The translations under genes and the position numbers were made by a program. From assembly GCF_028551255.1 (NCBI RefSeq), contig NZ_CP117029.1, forward strand, positions 1,736,001-1,800,000: a stretch of DNA of 64,000 nt. Direction: 5' to 3'. Below are positions 1 through 8,292 of the stretch, piece after piece. The stretch's first letter is position 1; each line of letters opens with the position of its first letter. The notes beneath the pieces are model-generated. The model did not search any database. It was not told the origin of the DNA and was given only the letters and a program-made list of their open reading frames with translations. Source of the DNA: Vibrio tubiashii (GTDB taxonomy: Bacteria > Pseudomonadota > Gammaproteobacteria > Enterobacterales > Vibrionaceae).

Positions 1-221
1 ATGCTACCTCCTCCTATGGCTTGAAGTAACAATTGGCTTGTTAAATCCCTAAAGCGCTTATAGCACAATGGTAACAAGCAAATAGAAGCCACCACAAAGC
101 GCAACCCAACAAAACCAAACGGGGGAAGACCTTGTATTGCTTCTTTGGAGAAGATCCAGCCTAAACCAGCCAGTGCAGTGGTGAAGAACAGAATCCAGGC
201 AGCTTTACTTTCAGCGTTCAA
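1..221 (-). CDS. EamA/DMT-family transporter, N-terminal fragment (3' end outside window)
   Basis: The reverse strand is open from a TTG at 221 to the window edge. The roughly 73 residues read like the start of a drug/metabolite transporter: a hydrophobic first helix (AAWILFFTTALAGLGW), then FSKEAIQGLPPFGFVGLRF, and a second hydrophobic stretch. This is the usual EamA opening. An ATG at 228 is followed at once by a stop, so TTG is the likely start, with a purine-rich AGAGA about 9 bases upstream. The family exports small molecules across the inner membrane; the substrate cannot be told. The gene is divergent from the phosphodiesterase gene at 372. Confidence 0.6.
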   Translation of the reverse strand, partial: MNAESKAAWILFFTTALAGLGWIFSKEAIQGLPPFGFVGLRFVVASICLLPLCYKRFRDLTSQLLLQAIGGGS

Positions 222-371
222 TTTACATCTCTCTAAGGTCTAACGACCTATCTATTTTATTATTAATATCCGACTGATAGTGTCAGATTTAGGCTGCAAT
301 GGCTATGAATTATCTATCCAAAATTTAAGCGAAGGAGTAATCTATTCTCTTTCCATCATTGAGAAGAAAAT

Positions 372-1073
372 ATGATTATTGTCGGACATCGCGGAGTCGC
401 CGGTCGCTACCCTGAAAATACAAAATCGAGTATAGAAGCGGCCATTAACCTCGGTCTCGATTGGGTTGAGGTAGACGTACAACCCACAAAGGACGACCAA
501 CTTGTTATCTGTCACGATCATACAATTAATCGATGCAGTGACGGTTCCGGTCGTATCGATAAACTGACTCTGAAGCAGCTAAAGCAGTATGACTTTGGCG
601 CTTGGTTTAATGCAGAGTTTGCTAATCAGCGCCTTCTCACACTAGAGGAACTTCTCACCTTAGCTAAAGCGCAAAACTTAAAACTCAACCTTGAGATAAA
701 AGTAGACTGCCATGATGTTCAAAAAGTGTGTGAGTTACTCAAAGAGCAATTAGCCAAAAGTAATGTTGATCCTTGCGATGTTGTGCTTTCGAGTTTTAGT
801 CATGCAGTGATACGTCAGCTTAGCCAATCGCTCCCACAATATCGACTTGGTGTGTTGTGTAACCGTCTCGACAAGAAAACCAAAACTCTCCTTAAAGAAG
901 TAGGTGCCTTTAGTTGCAACATCAACTACCGATGGGCTAACAAGCTGCAGATTGAACAACTCAAGCATGACGGATATCAGGTATGGAGCTACACCGTCAA
1001 CAACCCGAACTCACTGAAACACCTACCTAACCTAGACGCGATTTTTAGCGACTTCCCCGAACGATTCTTATAG
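372..1073 (+). CDS. ugpQ: Cytoplasmic glycerophosphodiester phosphodiesterase (UgpQ/GDPD family)
   Basis: A 233-residue protein with no signal peptide. Family members hydrolyse glycerophosphodiesters to sn-glycerol 3-phosphate and an alcohol. Visible GDPD landmarks are HRG at residues 6-8, PENT at 15-18, EVDVQ near 33, the catalytic-type HDHT near 49, and EIK near 106. The length is typical of the short cytoplasmic UgpQ type rather than periplasmic GlpQ, which is over 330 residues. No ugpBAEC uptake genes are adjacent, so it appears to be a stand-alone scavenging enzyme. The symbol is by family resemblance. Confidence 0.85.
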   Translation: MIIVGHRGVAGRYPENTKSSIEAAINLGLDWVEVDVQPTKDDQLVICHDHTINRCSDGSGRIDKLTLKQLKQYDFGAWFNAEFANQRLLTLEELLTLAKAQNLKLNLEIKVDCHDVQKVCELLKEQLAKSNVDPCDVVLSSFSHAVIRQLSQSLPQYRLGVLCNRLDKKTKTLLKEVGAFSCNINYRWANKLQIEQLKHDGYQVWSYTVNNPNSLKHLPNLDAIFSDFPERFL

Positions 1074-1091
1074 CGCTACTGACGATCTGAC

Positions 1092-1128
1092 ATACAGTGT
1101 TATCCAGTACTACTGTATAACACTGTAT
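1092..1128. repeat. Inverted repeat after the phosphodiesterase gene
   Basis: Two perfect 12-base arms, ATACAGTGTTAT (1092-1103) and ATAACACTGTAT (1117-1128), flank a 13-base loop. There is no T-run, so it is not a canonical terminator, though it could stabilise the 3' end of the upstream mRNA. The right part, TACTGTATAAC (1111-1121), is identical to the left part of the LexA box at 1302-1312, so a decayed operator is an alternative. Confidence 0.6.
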
Positions 1129-1301
1129 AGGCCATAGTGACCTGTATCACTATTTATGAATTATTTGTCAAATCTCTCTCACACCCAAAAACCTCACATT
1201 TATTATATATATCAAAACCTTAAATAACACCCCGAACTCGCGCCGTTCTAATTCTGTTTAAATGCTGCACAAAAATGCTTGCCAACACAGCCAATAAAAA
1301 C

Positions 1302-1321
1302 TACTGTATAACCATACAGCA
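1302..1321 (+). promoter_or_regulatory. LexA (SOS) box of sulA
   Basis: The core is CTGT-N8-ACAG (1304-1319), within TACTGTATAACCATACAG, matching the gammaproteobacterial LexA consensus. It lies about 22 bases before the chosen sulA start. LexA bound here would block transcription until DNA damage triggers its self-cleavage. Confidence 0.9.
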
Positions 1322-1341
1322 TGTACAAAGGAACAGTAATT

Positions 1342-1737
1342 ATGATTCAGGCACATACTCAAACTCACACGTTCTCTAAATACAATGTTTTGGCTCAACC
1401 TACCGCGCCAATGAACATCGATAACGATACGTTAAGTCGCCTAGCTGGTCTTTCTGGCCAGAAACAATGGATCTTATTTACTGCTGAATGTCCTCGCCCT
1501 GACTATGAGCAGTTCGCTGCTTTCAGTGTGAGCTGTAAGAAAATTATCCAGATGAAAGCTTCTCAAAAACAGTCTGAGTTTGAAATTGTTAAGAAAGCGA
1601 TTGAATCAGGTAATGCGAGTGCTGTTGTTGCATCAAACAATATTCCTATGGTTGAGCAAAGCTTACTCCGCAACCATGCTACCCAATTCCAGTGTGAAGT
1701 CTTTTTCGTTGAGGGCAGAGTTAACCAGTATCACTAA
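1342..1737 (+). CDS. sulA: SOS-induced cell-division inhibitor SulA
   Basis: A 131-residue cytoplasmic protein similar to the Vibrio SulA form. SulA binds FtsZ and stops septum formation during the SOS response. Family-like features are the central WILFTAECPRP stretch and the segment ending in SCKKIIQMKASQ. An ATG at 1321 touches the LexA box, whereas the ATG at 1342 has a good AAAGGAA ribosome site at 1327-1333, so the later start is preferred. It is a single-gene unit with its own LexA box and terminator. The identification rests on overall likeness plus the operator. Confidence 0.82.
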   Translation: MIQAHTQTHTFSKYNVLAQPTAPMNIDNDTLSRLAGLSGQKQWILFTAECPRPDYEQFAAFSVSCKKIIQMKASQKQSEFEIVKKAIESGNASAVVASNNIPMVEQSLLRNHATQFQCEVFFVEGRVNQYH

Positions 1738-1764
1738 CAAGCTCAACAAATTCACTGTCTTTTT

Positions 1765-1795
1765 GCCCTACCTAGCGTAGGGCTTTTTCTTTTTT
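1765..1795 (+). terminator. Rho-independent terminator of sulA
   Basis: The stem GCCCTA/TAGGGC (1765-1770 and 1778-1783) has a 7-base loop and is followed by a T-rich tract (TTTTTCTTTTTT). Confidence 0.85.
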
Positions 1796-1835
1796 GCGCC
1801 CTATTGAGCTGTTTTTCGCCATCTAGAGAAAAAAC

Positions 1836-1886
1836 AAAGCAAACGTTTGCTTTTTCTCTGGCAGCACAAAATAGTTCTGGTATTAT
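1836..1886 (+). promoter_or_regulatory. purC promoter with PurR operator
   Basis: AAAGCAAACGTTTGCTTT (1836-1853) is a perfect 18-base palindrome containing the GCAAACGTTTGC core of PurR operators. An extended -10, TGGTATTAT, ends at 1886, and a weak -35 (CTGGCA, 1858-1863) lies 17 bases upstream. PurR with a purine corepressor bound here would sit at the upstream edge of the polymerase site and repress purC. Confidence 0.8.
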
Positions 1887-1950
1887 GCGAAGCAAATAAA
1901 TTATCTGCGTAGATAATTTCACCACCTTGCTAAAGTATAGGAATGTCAAA

Positions 1951-3054
1951 ATGAGTCTCGCTGATCAAGTTCTTGCTGTTAACGATGATCTTCCAATTCG
2001 TACCGATAAACCCGTCCACAGCGGAAAAGTACGCTCTGTTTACTGGCTAACTGAAGAAGACAGCAAGCGTCTTATCCAAGAAAAAGGTTATGACGTTGCC
2101 CCTGATGCGCCACTTGCTATCATGGTAATCAGTGACCGTATCTCAGCATTTGACTGTATCTGGCATGCTGAAGGCGGCTTAAAAGGAGTTCCTGGAAAAG
2201 GCGCGGCACTCAATGCGATTTCCAACCACTGGTTTAAGCTGTTTAAAGACAACGGCTTGGCAGACAGCCACATCCTTGATATTCCCCACCCTTTCGTTTG
2301 GATCGTTCAAAAAGCGAAACCAATTATGATTGAAGCGATCTGCCGCCAGTACATTACCGGCTCAATGTGGCGATCTTATGAGAAAGGCGAACGTGAGTTC
2401 TGTGGTATTGAGTTACCAGAAGGACTAGAAAAGGATAAAGCGTTGCCAGAGCTGCTGATGACACCTTCAACGAAAGGCATTTTAAAAGGCATTCCGGGCG
2501 TGCCTGAAGCGGATGACGTCAACATCACTCGCCAAAACATCGTTGATAACTTTGCAGCATTCAACTTCTCTAAAGCAGATGACATTGCTCAATATGAAAA
2601 ACTGCTACGCGAAGGTTTTGTTGTCATTAGCAACGCTCTTGCAGAAATCGAACAAATCTTTGTCGATACCAAATTTGAATTTGGCTACGTTCACGATGCA
2701 GCAGGTAAAGAGAAACTTATCTATATGGATGAGGTGGGTACGCCAGATTCATCACGCATTTGGGATGAGCGCGAATATGATGCAGGTAATATCGTAGAGA
2801 ACTCGAAAGAAGGTTTCCGCCAATTCTTGCTTAACCACTTCCCTGATCCTGACATTCTTTTAAACAAAGAACGCATGGATGAGCGTGAAGCTTTAGCGCG
2901 TGACAATGAATTACCTCTAGAAGCCTTAATGGATATTTCTAAGACTTACCTCGGCATCGCTGAGAAAATCACAGGCGCTGAAATCCACCTCAGCGAAAAC
3001 CCTAAACAAGAGATCATCGATATCCTAAGCCGTGGTTACGGCCTGATCGATTAA
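1951..3054 (+). CDS. purC: Phosphoribosylaminoimidazole-succinocarboxamide synthase, long form
   Basis: A 367-residue SAICAR synthetase that joins CAIR and aspartate using ATP in purine synthesis. The N-terminal nucleotide-binding part has GKVRSVYWL near residues 24-32 and [11 protein letters not shown] near 58-68. Further family motifs are [12 protein letters not shown] and the C-terminal [11 protein letters not shown]. It is much longer than the roughly 237-residue E. coli enzyme, but this length is usual in Vibrio. The ATG at 1951 has TAGGAA at 1938-1943; an upstream in-frame start at 1927 lacks a ribosome site. PurR control is indicated by the upstream palindrome. Confidence 0.95.
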   Translation: MSLADQVLAVNDDLPIRTDKPVHSGKVRSVYWLTEEDSKRLIQEKGYDVAPDAPLAIMVISDRISAFDCIWHAEGGLKGVPGKGAALNAISNHWFKLFKDNGLADSHILDIPHPFVWIVQKAKPIMIEAICRQYITGSMWRSYEKGEREFCGIELPEGLEKDKALPELLMTPSTKGILKGIPGVPEADDVNITRQNIVDNFAAFNFSKADDIAQYEKLLREGFVVISNALAEIEQIFVDTKFEFGYVHDAAGKEKLIYMDEVGTPDSSRIWDEREYDAGNIVENSKEGFRQFLLNHFPDPDILLNKERMDEREALARDNELPLEALMDISKTYLGIAEKITGAEIHLSENPKQEIIDILSRGYGLID

Positions 3055-3072
3055 GCTCCCCCACCCGATTTC

Positions 3073-3103
3073 AAATGCCCTCGCTTTTGAGGGCATTTTT
3101 GTT
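3073..3103 (+). terminator. Rho-independent terminator of purC
   Basis: AAATGCCCTC (3073-3082) pairs with GAGGGCATTT (3089-3098) across a 6-base loop and is followed by TTTGTTTT. Confidence 0.92.
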
Positions 3104-3485
3104 TTGTGATGCTGTCGTTATGGGATTTTCGATTTAAAGCGAACTAGAAATGTTAGAAGAGGCTGGATTGATTATGCCCCAAAGCTTTTCAGTACCAATA
3201 AGCGGACGACCTTGTCAGAGCGCTAATAGACCAAGTTAATCTAATCTGTACTTTGGGCTGTTAGACTGAATTTTCCGTAGTTTACCCCCCGCAACAATAT
3301 GTCGATTCACATAACAGGCTGATACCAGTTGAGTTTCATAATGGACGCCAGCAAGATAGACGGAATGAAAACACAGAAAGATTCCGTCTAATAAGTGTTA
3401 TGACAATTGAGTTCATCAATCTAATGAGATTTCCACAAGAGTGGAGTATGATTAGGACAAGTATAGATAGTTAAAGGTATATCTG
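3104..3485. other. Gene-free AT-rich leader of the ATPase/TOPRIM block
   Basis: No convincing gene lies in these 382 bases. They hold a GTTAGAC heptamer at 3260-3266, which fits the integron core GTTRRRY, and a perfect 10-base inverted repeat, TAGACGGAAT/ATTCCGTCTA (3357-3366, 3381-3390). That hairpin is flanked by two imperfect direct repeats, CAGTTGAGTTTCATAATGGA near 3326 and CAATTGAGTTCATCAATCTA near 3405. Any promoter for the ATPase gene must lie here, but none can be placed with confidence. Confidence 0.5.
3357..3390. repeat. Perfect 10-bp inverted repeat upstream of the ATPase gene
   Basis: TAGACGGAAT and ATTCCGTCTA are separated by 14 bases. No T-tract follows on either strand. It could be an operator, an RNA hairpin in the leader, or a remnant of a recombination site. 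Confidence 0.6.
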
Positions 3486-4610
3486 TTGAAAGTATTGAAG
3501 TTAAGTTTTGAGCAATCTAAACCTAAGCTAATAATTGATAATGTAGAGTTTGGTTCATTGAATGCACTAGTTGGTATATCTGGAGCTGGTAAAACTACAA
3601 TCATTGTAGGTTTACAGAAGCTTGTACAGATAGCACAAGGAGCAAAAGGCCATTCGTTTCAATGGAATTTGAGCTTTATAGATGATCTAGATCGTAAGGT
3701 CGAATGGTCAGGAGAGTTGTCATCTCCTTCATCAGTCACTGATGAAGGCGCTGAGTATGGACATTACCTTGCCGAAATATTAGAGGTTGATGGTGTTAAG
3801 GTTATATCAAGGTCAGAGGATAATATTCAGTACAACGGCGTCACACTACCGAAACTAGACTCACTCACTAGTCTAATTTATCAATTTAGGGATGAAGATG
3901 GGATTGCTGATGTATATGACTCCTTAAACTCGATGACAATTGTTGATGTAGATTCGAATGACTTTTCGAGACCTAAGGCTGTTCCTCTAATTAACGCTAA
4001 AATTCATGAGGAAATAATTAATTCTGGCTTTGATAATATCGAGGAAATATCTAAAAGATACAAAGGTATTAAGTGTAGAGAAAAAATATACTACGCCTTT
4101 AAATTTGATCAAGATAAATTCGATGATTTTATTTTTGCATACAGCAGTATCTTTCCGTCAGTTAAAACAATAGAGCCAAGGTTGATTGAGGCTATTACGG
4201 ATGATTCTGAAGAAAAAAGAAATCTAATTTATATAGATATGCATATGGAATCTGGTGAAGTTGTCAATCAGCACTCAATTTCTTCCGGTATGTTCAAAAC
4301 GATGATGATACTTGCAGAGTTATATTTTGGTAACAATAAGTCACCAATTGTGATCGATGAAATTGAGAATAGCTTGGGTGTGAATTGCTTATCTGATGTT
4401 CTTTCAGAAATGGAAGCAACTGAAAATCAAATTATTTTAACGTCTCACCACCCTAAGGTTATAAATATGATTCCAGCTAAGTTCTGGAGCATTGTTTCTA
4501 GAAAAGGGAATGTTATTTTTACAAGAAAAGCAGAGTCAATTATAGGCTCAACAAGTAGTCACGATAAATTTATTCAGCTTATTAATAGCAAACTATACCG
4601 AGGTGAATAG
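3486..4610 (+). CDS. ABC/AAA-type ATPase of a putative two-gene defence module
   Basis: A 374-residue soluble protein. Walker A is GISGAGKTT (residues 30-38), a signature-like SISSG is at 264-268, Walker B is IVIDEIEN (288-295), and an H-loop is at TSHHP (319-323). This fits the RecF/SMC-like ABC ATPases found in OLD-type and PARIS-type systems. The start is TTG, with AAAGG about 8 bases before it. The next gene starts right after the stop, so the two are translationally coupled. The DNA is clearly more AT-rich, with more ATA/TTA codons, than the neighbouring purC, suggesting transfer. A defence role is inferred from the pairing with a TOPRIM-like protein, not from a recognised named family. 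Confidence 0.65.
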   Translation: MKVLKLSFEQSKPKLIIDNVEFGSLNALVGISGAGKTTIIVGLQKLVQIAQGAKGHSFQWNLSFIDDLDRKVEWSGELSSPSSVTDEGAEYGHYLAEILEVDGVKVISRSEDNIQYNGVTLPKLDSLTSLIYQFRDEDGIADVYDSLNSMTIVDVDSNDFSRPKAVPLINAKIHEEIINSGFDNIEEISKRYKGIKCREKIYYAFKFDQDKFDDFIFAYSSIFPSVKTIEPRLIEAITDDSEEKRNLIYIDMHMESGEVVNQHSISSGMFKTMMILAELYFGNNKSPIVIDEIENSLGVNCLSDVLSEMEATENQIILTSHHPKVINMIPAKFWSIVSRKGNVIFTRKAESIIGSTSSHDKFIQLINSKLYRGE

Positions 4611-5294
4611 GTGAAGTTGTATTTCCTCGTAGAAGGTATTTCCTCTGAAATGCAAGTATACCCTGAGTGGGTGAAGTTGTATCTTCCAAATCTAGAAGTT
4701 CATGATGATTTCGATAGCTTTAAATGTAGCGACACTGGGGTTTATTATATATCGGGTGAGGGCTATCCATCTATCTTAAATCATATAGAGCATTCTGTAT
4801 CAGATATCAAATTGTCAGCAGATGTAGATTACTTCTTTATTGTTTTAGATTCAGATGAAGACTCGATTGAAGCTCGCGAGGAAGAAGTGAAGGTAAAACT
4901 AGAAATGTTAGAGTTACCTGAAAGAGTAAATGTTTGTATCGTAGTTCAGAAAAGATGTTTTGAAACTATTTTATTAGGTAACCGCTATGTAATTCCAAGG
5001 CAACCGAACAGTGAGCCTCTAGTCAGTTACATGAGATACTACAATGTTAACGATAACGACCCAGAGTTAATGGGTGCCTATAGTGACGGTGATACTCATT
5101 CGCAGTTTCATGCAAAATATGCAATTAAAGCGCTTAAAGAAAGGCGAGTGAGGTACTCTAAGTCCAATTGTAGTGGTGTTGCAAATTTGGGGTATTTTGA
5201 GAAAGTCGTTGAGCGAGTAGATAAAGATCAGCATCTTAAATCCCTTTCTCCGCTTATAAATACATTAACTGAAGTGCGTGAAAAATTGTCATAA
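4611..5294 (+). CDS. TOPRIM-like protein partnered with the ATPase
   Basis: A 227-residue soluble protein starting at GTG directly after the ATPase stop, with GAGGT as ribosome site. The N-terminal YFLVEG (E8, with a second acid at E13) and VLDSDED (D80, D82) resemble the acidic metal-binding triad of TOPRIM nuclease folds. Later motifs, QKRCFETILLGN (113-124) and NDPELMG (148-155), also look conserved. In PARIS and OLD-like systems a TOPRIM protein is held or activated by an ABC ATPase; this pair has the same layout but the protein is shorter than AriB as I recall it. No HNH or PD-(D/E)XK motif is seen. Function is inferred. Confidence 0.6.
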   Translation: MKLYFLVEGISSEMQVYPEWVKLYLPNLEVHDDFDSFKCSDTGVYYISGEGYPSILNHIEHSVSDIKLSADVDYFFIVLDSDEDSIEAREEEVKVKLEMLELPERVNVCIVVQKRCFETILLGNRYVIPRQPNSEPLVSYMRYYNVNDNDPELMGAYSDGDTHSQFHAKYAIKALKERRVRYSKSNCSGVANLGYFEKVVERVDKDQHLKSLSPLINTLTEVREKLS

Positions 5295-5319
5295 CAAGAG
5301 ACTATGGCGTCAATAGTTA

Positions 5320-5478
<159 letters not shown>

Positions 5479-5637
5479 CTATACGTGAACTAATCCGTTA
5501 CATTCTAACTTACTAATACAACTAACTCGTTTCTGTCCAAAAATACGTTAGCGAAATAACACTCGTTCAAGCACCATTTGTATGCAGATCACGGATATCT
5601 CGTTCCTCAATTCCAAGATCACGAGACCTTTCCACAC

Positions 5638-5713
5638 CGTCATTCCTGAAACAATGTACCCACGTAAGTAAGTATTTTCACCCTAGGTGGGCATTGTTGT
5701 CAGGAATCTACTT
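5638..5713. repeat. Long REP/MITE-like inverted repeat
   Basis: The left arm ATTCCTGA-AACAATG-TA-CCCAC (5642-5663) pairs with the right arm GTGGG-C-ATTGTT-G-TCAGGAAT, which ends at 5708, around a loop of about 23 bases, with only small bulges. The outer bases CGTCATTCC and GGAATCTACTT are the ends of a dispersed extragenic palindrome family known in Vibrio and Shewanella. No T-run follows. Confidence 0.7.
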
Positions 5714-5756
5714 AAGGGGTGTGCTGGCTTATATTAGTAGATGTGTTTCCGCGCTG

Positions 5757-5792
5757 AGAAAAAACGAAAGCCCCCTGACTATCAAGGGGGCT
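5757..5792 (-). terminator. Rho-independent terminator of the EF-hand gene
   Basis: Read on the minus strand, AGCCCCC (5792-5786) pairs with GGGGGCT (5775-5769) around a 10-base loop, and TTCGTTTTTTC follows. It lies about 50 bases beyond the stop of the gene at 5841. Confidence 0.88.
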
Positions 5793-5840
5793 CGCTGTAT
5801 TTCACGTGCGCGAAAGACCTCACACGTCGCCTAGCTAAGT

Positions 5841-6371
5841 CTACTTATCTTTACCGCCTTTATTTCCACCGCCATTGCCGCCACCACGGTTACCACCGCC
5901 GCCACGATTACCGCCACCTTTATTACTATTACCGCTGTTTCCTCGGCTTTCGCTGCGGTTACTGTTTCCCTGACTTCGAGAACTCGATGAGCTACTCGTC
6001 ACGTTGTTCGATTGTCGATTCGTTTTAAGCTCCCCTGTCCCATTACCCGGATTAGAATACTTAGCATGTGCATTAAGCTCCTCTTGAGTAACAAAACCAT
6101 CGCGATCTTTATCGAACGAAGCAAACGCACTGAGTCCATCTCCTTCTTGCTCAGACTCATCGCCTTCTTCCTCGTCACCGTCATCATCACCCTGACGGAA
6201 CTGATTGAACTCTTCTTGTGATACTAATCCGTCACCATCGGTGTCAATGTCTTCAACACTTGGTGGCGTTTTGGTTCTGTTGCTGCCCGTCTCTTCACCC
6301 TCTTCTTCTTCCGCGTAAGCATTAGAAAATGCCAGTGCTAACAAGACAGCAGTCAATAGCAATTTCTTCAT
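5841..6371 (-). CDS. Secreted EF-hand protein with Gly/Asn-rich tail
   Basis: A 176-residue protein with a clear signal peptide (MKKLLLTAVLLALAFSNAYA). Two EF-hand calcium loops are visible, DTDGDGLVSQEE (43-54) and DKDRDGFVTQEE (87-98), separated by a very acidic linker of D/E runs. The C-terminal 60 residues are low-complexity Ser/Asn then Gly/Asn/Lys (GGGNRGGG-type). It is probably a periplasmic or secreted calcium-binding protein; no enzyme domain is seen and the role is unknown. It is divergent from the LysR gene at 6503, with 131 bases between them, and is closed by a strong terminator. Confidence 0.85.
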   Translation of the reverse strand: MKKLLLTAVLLALAFSNAYAEEEEGEETGSNRTKTPPSVEDIDTDGDGLVSQEEFNQFRQGDDDGDEEEGDESEQEGDGLSAFASFDKDRDGFVTQEELNAHAKYSNPGNGTGELKTNRQSNNVTSSSSSSRSQGNSNRSESRGNSGNSNKGGGNRGGGGNRGGGNGGGNKGGKDK

Positions 6372-6502
6372 AATTCACTCCTGATATATCCCTCAATTAA
6401 AGTCTAGCGGATATCGCGGTGATCGCTTATGTGAGTGACAGGCTATGAATTATTGCGGCGAAGCGGTATAAGTAGCATTCCCAATTTAAGTCCCTTTGAA
6501 TT

Positions 6503-7417
6503 ATGGATTACCTAGCCCTTTCTCGAATCAGCCTTAAACACCTTACCGTGTTACATGTCCTTCTCAGCACTCATAGCGTGACCAATGCCGCCAAGGTTTT
6601 ATGCGTTACACCATCGAGTGTGAGTAAGACTCTCAACCAGCTGCGTGATCAACTTAAAGATGAGCTGTTTTACCGCGAGGGAGGCCAATTAATTCCAACG
6701 CCATTTGCGCTCAATATTGGCTCTGAAGTTCATAAAATATTGTCGAGCATGAATGGTATTTTGCACCAAGGTGCTTTCAAACCAGCGGAATTCGAGGGGA
6801 CGATTTCTCTCTCTATGCGCGAAAGTACCTTTGAACTGTTCGCGTCAAAAATCGCGCTCATCATAAACCAGCTCGCCAACGCGAGAGCCATCAATGTTTA
6901 CGCGAAAGAGCAGTTAAGTTTTGATGCCTTGGTGCGCGGGCAAGTCGATTTTATGATCTTGCCGCATGACATTAGCCAACCGCCAACTCGTAGCCGAGAG
7001 CTAATGTGGAAGCAAATTCATTCAGATGAGATGGTGTGCTTGATGTCAGAGCAGCACCCACTCGCAAAGAGTGAGTTGGATATACCCGGATACCTCTCGT
7101 ATCAGCATATCGGTATTTTGGACAAAGACCTCGCTGAGCCCTACTTCGAGCAAAACCTGACACAAAAATACGGTGCTCGTAAAGTGGCAATGTCCGTTGC
7201 AGATTTTGGCGCTGCCGCGATCATGTGCCACCATTCAGAACACTTGCTGACCTGCTCTAAAATGTGGGCTGAAAATGCAGCGCAAGCGAAAGGCTTAGTT
7301 TCTAAACCTCTTCCTTTTGAGTATGGTGAGGTCGCCTATAGCTTAGTGTGGAACCAAGCAAGCTTAAATAACCCTGCGCTACACTGGCTCCATCAGCAAT
7401 TAACGACCGCTGACTAA
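6503..7417 (+). CDS. LysR-family transcriptional regulator
   Basis: A 304-residue protein. The N-terminal winged helix-turn-helix spans about residues 12-70 (HLTVLHVLLSTHSVTNAAKVLCVTPSSVSKTL). A periplasmic-binding-like effector domain follows from about 95 to 300. In LysR proteins the second domain senses a small molecule and the first binds DNA. It is divergent from the EF-hand gene and convergent with yjjW, overlapping the yjjW stop by 4 bases. The target and ligand cannot be read from sequence; the EF-hand gene is the obvious candidate because it shares the intergenic region. Confidence 0.88.
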   Translation: MDYLALSRISLKHLTVLHVLLSTHSVTNAAKVLCVTPSSVSKTLNQLRDQLKDELFYREGGQLIPTPFALNIGSEVHKILSSMNGILHQGAFKPAEFEGTISLSMRESTFELFASKIALIINQLANARAINVYAKEQLSFDALVRGQVDFMILPHDISQPPTRSRELMWKQIHSDEMVCLMSEQHPLAKSELDIPGYLSYQHIGILDKDLAEPYFEQNLTQKYGARKVAMSVADFGAAAIMCHHSEHLLTCSKMWAENAAQAKGLVSKPLPFEYGEVAYSLVWNQASLNNPALHWLHQQLTTAD

Positions 7418-8280
7418 GTATAAATAGCGGGGGTAAGTATCGGTTGGGCAATTTTATCTGCAAAAAGTGAGCGAAACCGATTCATCTCATCTTCGCTACA
7501 TTTACCCCACTCCAATGCTTGCCCACTCACCCCGTGATGCTGAAACGCATTGAGCCGAACGACGACATCATCTGGCAATGAACGAATTAGCTTAACAACC
7601 TCATCGATTTCAGTGTCCAGATCACTTTTCCCCGGAATATGTAACAGCCTAAGCTCATGCAGTTTTTTGCCTCTTGCTAGGTAGCGAATCGAATCAATCA
7701 CCCTGTGGTTATCTCTTCTGGTTAACCACTGATGCGTTTCACTCTGCCACGATTTTAAATCAAGCATAACGCCGTCAAGAACAGGTGCGACTTTTTCCCA
7801 AGCATGAATAGGTAAATAGCCGTTACTATCAATGAAACAGGTTAGATGTCCTAGTTCTTTGTCTGCTTTGATTGCTCGAAATAGCGCTATGATAAACGGA
7901 AGCTGAAGAGTGGCTTCTCCACCCGAAACCGTGATGCCGGAAATAAAGAAGTGTTGGTTACGGATGAGCTCCAAGACTTGAGTGACATTGTAACGCTTAA
8001 TCTTGGGACTCGATTTGTGACCACAGATATCGATACATTTATCGCAGTGAGTGCAAAGCCCTTCATCCCACACTACTTTGTTATCAATCATAGCTAACGC
8101 TTGTGTAGGACATGAATCAACACAATCGCCACAGTGATTACAATGATTGATCGTATGTGGGTTATGGCAATTTAAGCAATCGAAGTTACACCCTTGTAGA
8201 AAGATGACCAGGCGATTACCCGGCCCATCAACACAAGAGAAATTAAGAATGCGGCTAACTAACGCTGACTTCTCACTCAC
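7414..8280 (-). CDS. yjjW: YjjW glycyl-radical enzyme activase (radical SAM)
   Basis: A 288-residue radical SAM protein. The CxxxCxxC cluster motif is CNFDCLNC (near residues 31-38), followed by two ferredoxin-like cysteine sets (CNHCGDCVDSCP and CTHCDKCIDIC) that bind extra 4Fe-4S clusters. The SAM-contacting TVSGGEATLQ lies near 140. Activases of this kind place a glycyl radical on a partner enzyme; the partner is YjjI, 12 bases upstream in the same operon. Expression under anoxic conditions is expected for such pairs, but no convincing FNR site was found. Confidence 0.93.
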   Translation of the reverse strand: MSEKSALVSRILNFSCVDGPGNRLVIFLQGCNFDCLNCHNPHTINHCNHCGDCVDSCPTQALAMIDNKVVWDEGLCTHCDKCIDICGHKSSPKIKRYNVTQVLELIRNQHFFISGITVSGGEATLQLPFIIALFRAIKADKELGHLTCFIDSNGYLPIHAWEKVAPVLDGVMLDLKSWQSETHQWLTRRDNHRVIDSIRYLARGKKLHELRLLHIPGKSDLDTEIDEVVKLIRSLPDDVVVRLNAFQHHGVSGQALEWGKCSEDEMNRFRSLFADKIAQPILTPAIYT

Positions 8281-8292
8281 TGCTATGCCCTA

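Noticed and set aside
5741..6028. Open frame on the plus strand over the EF-hand gene
   Set aside because: It reads the low-complexity Gly/Asn codons of the minus-strand gene backwards (runs of His/Arg/Tyr), has no ribosome site, and spans a terminator.
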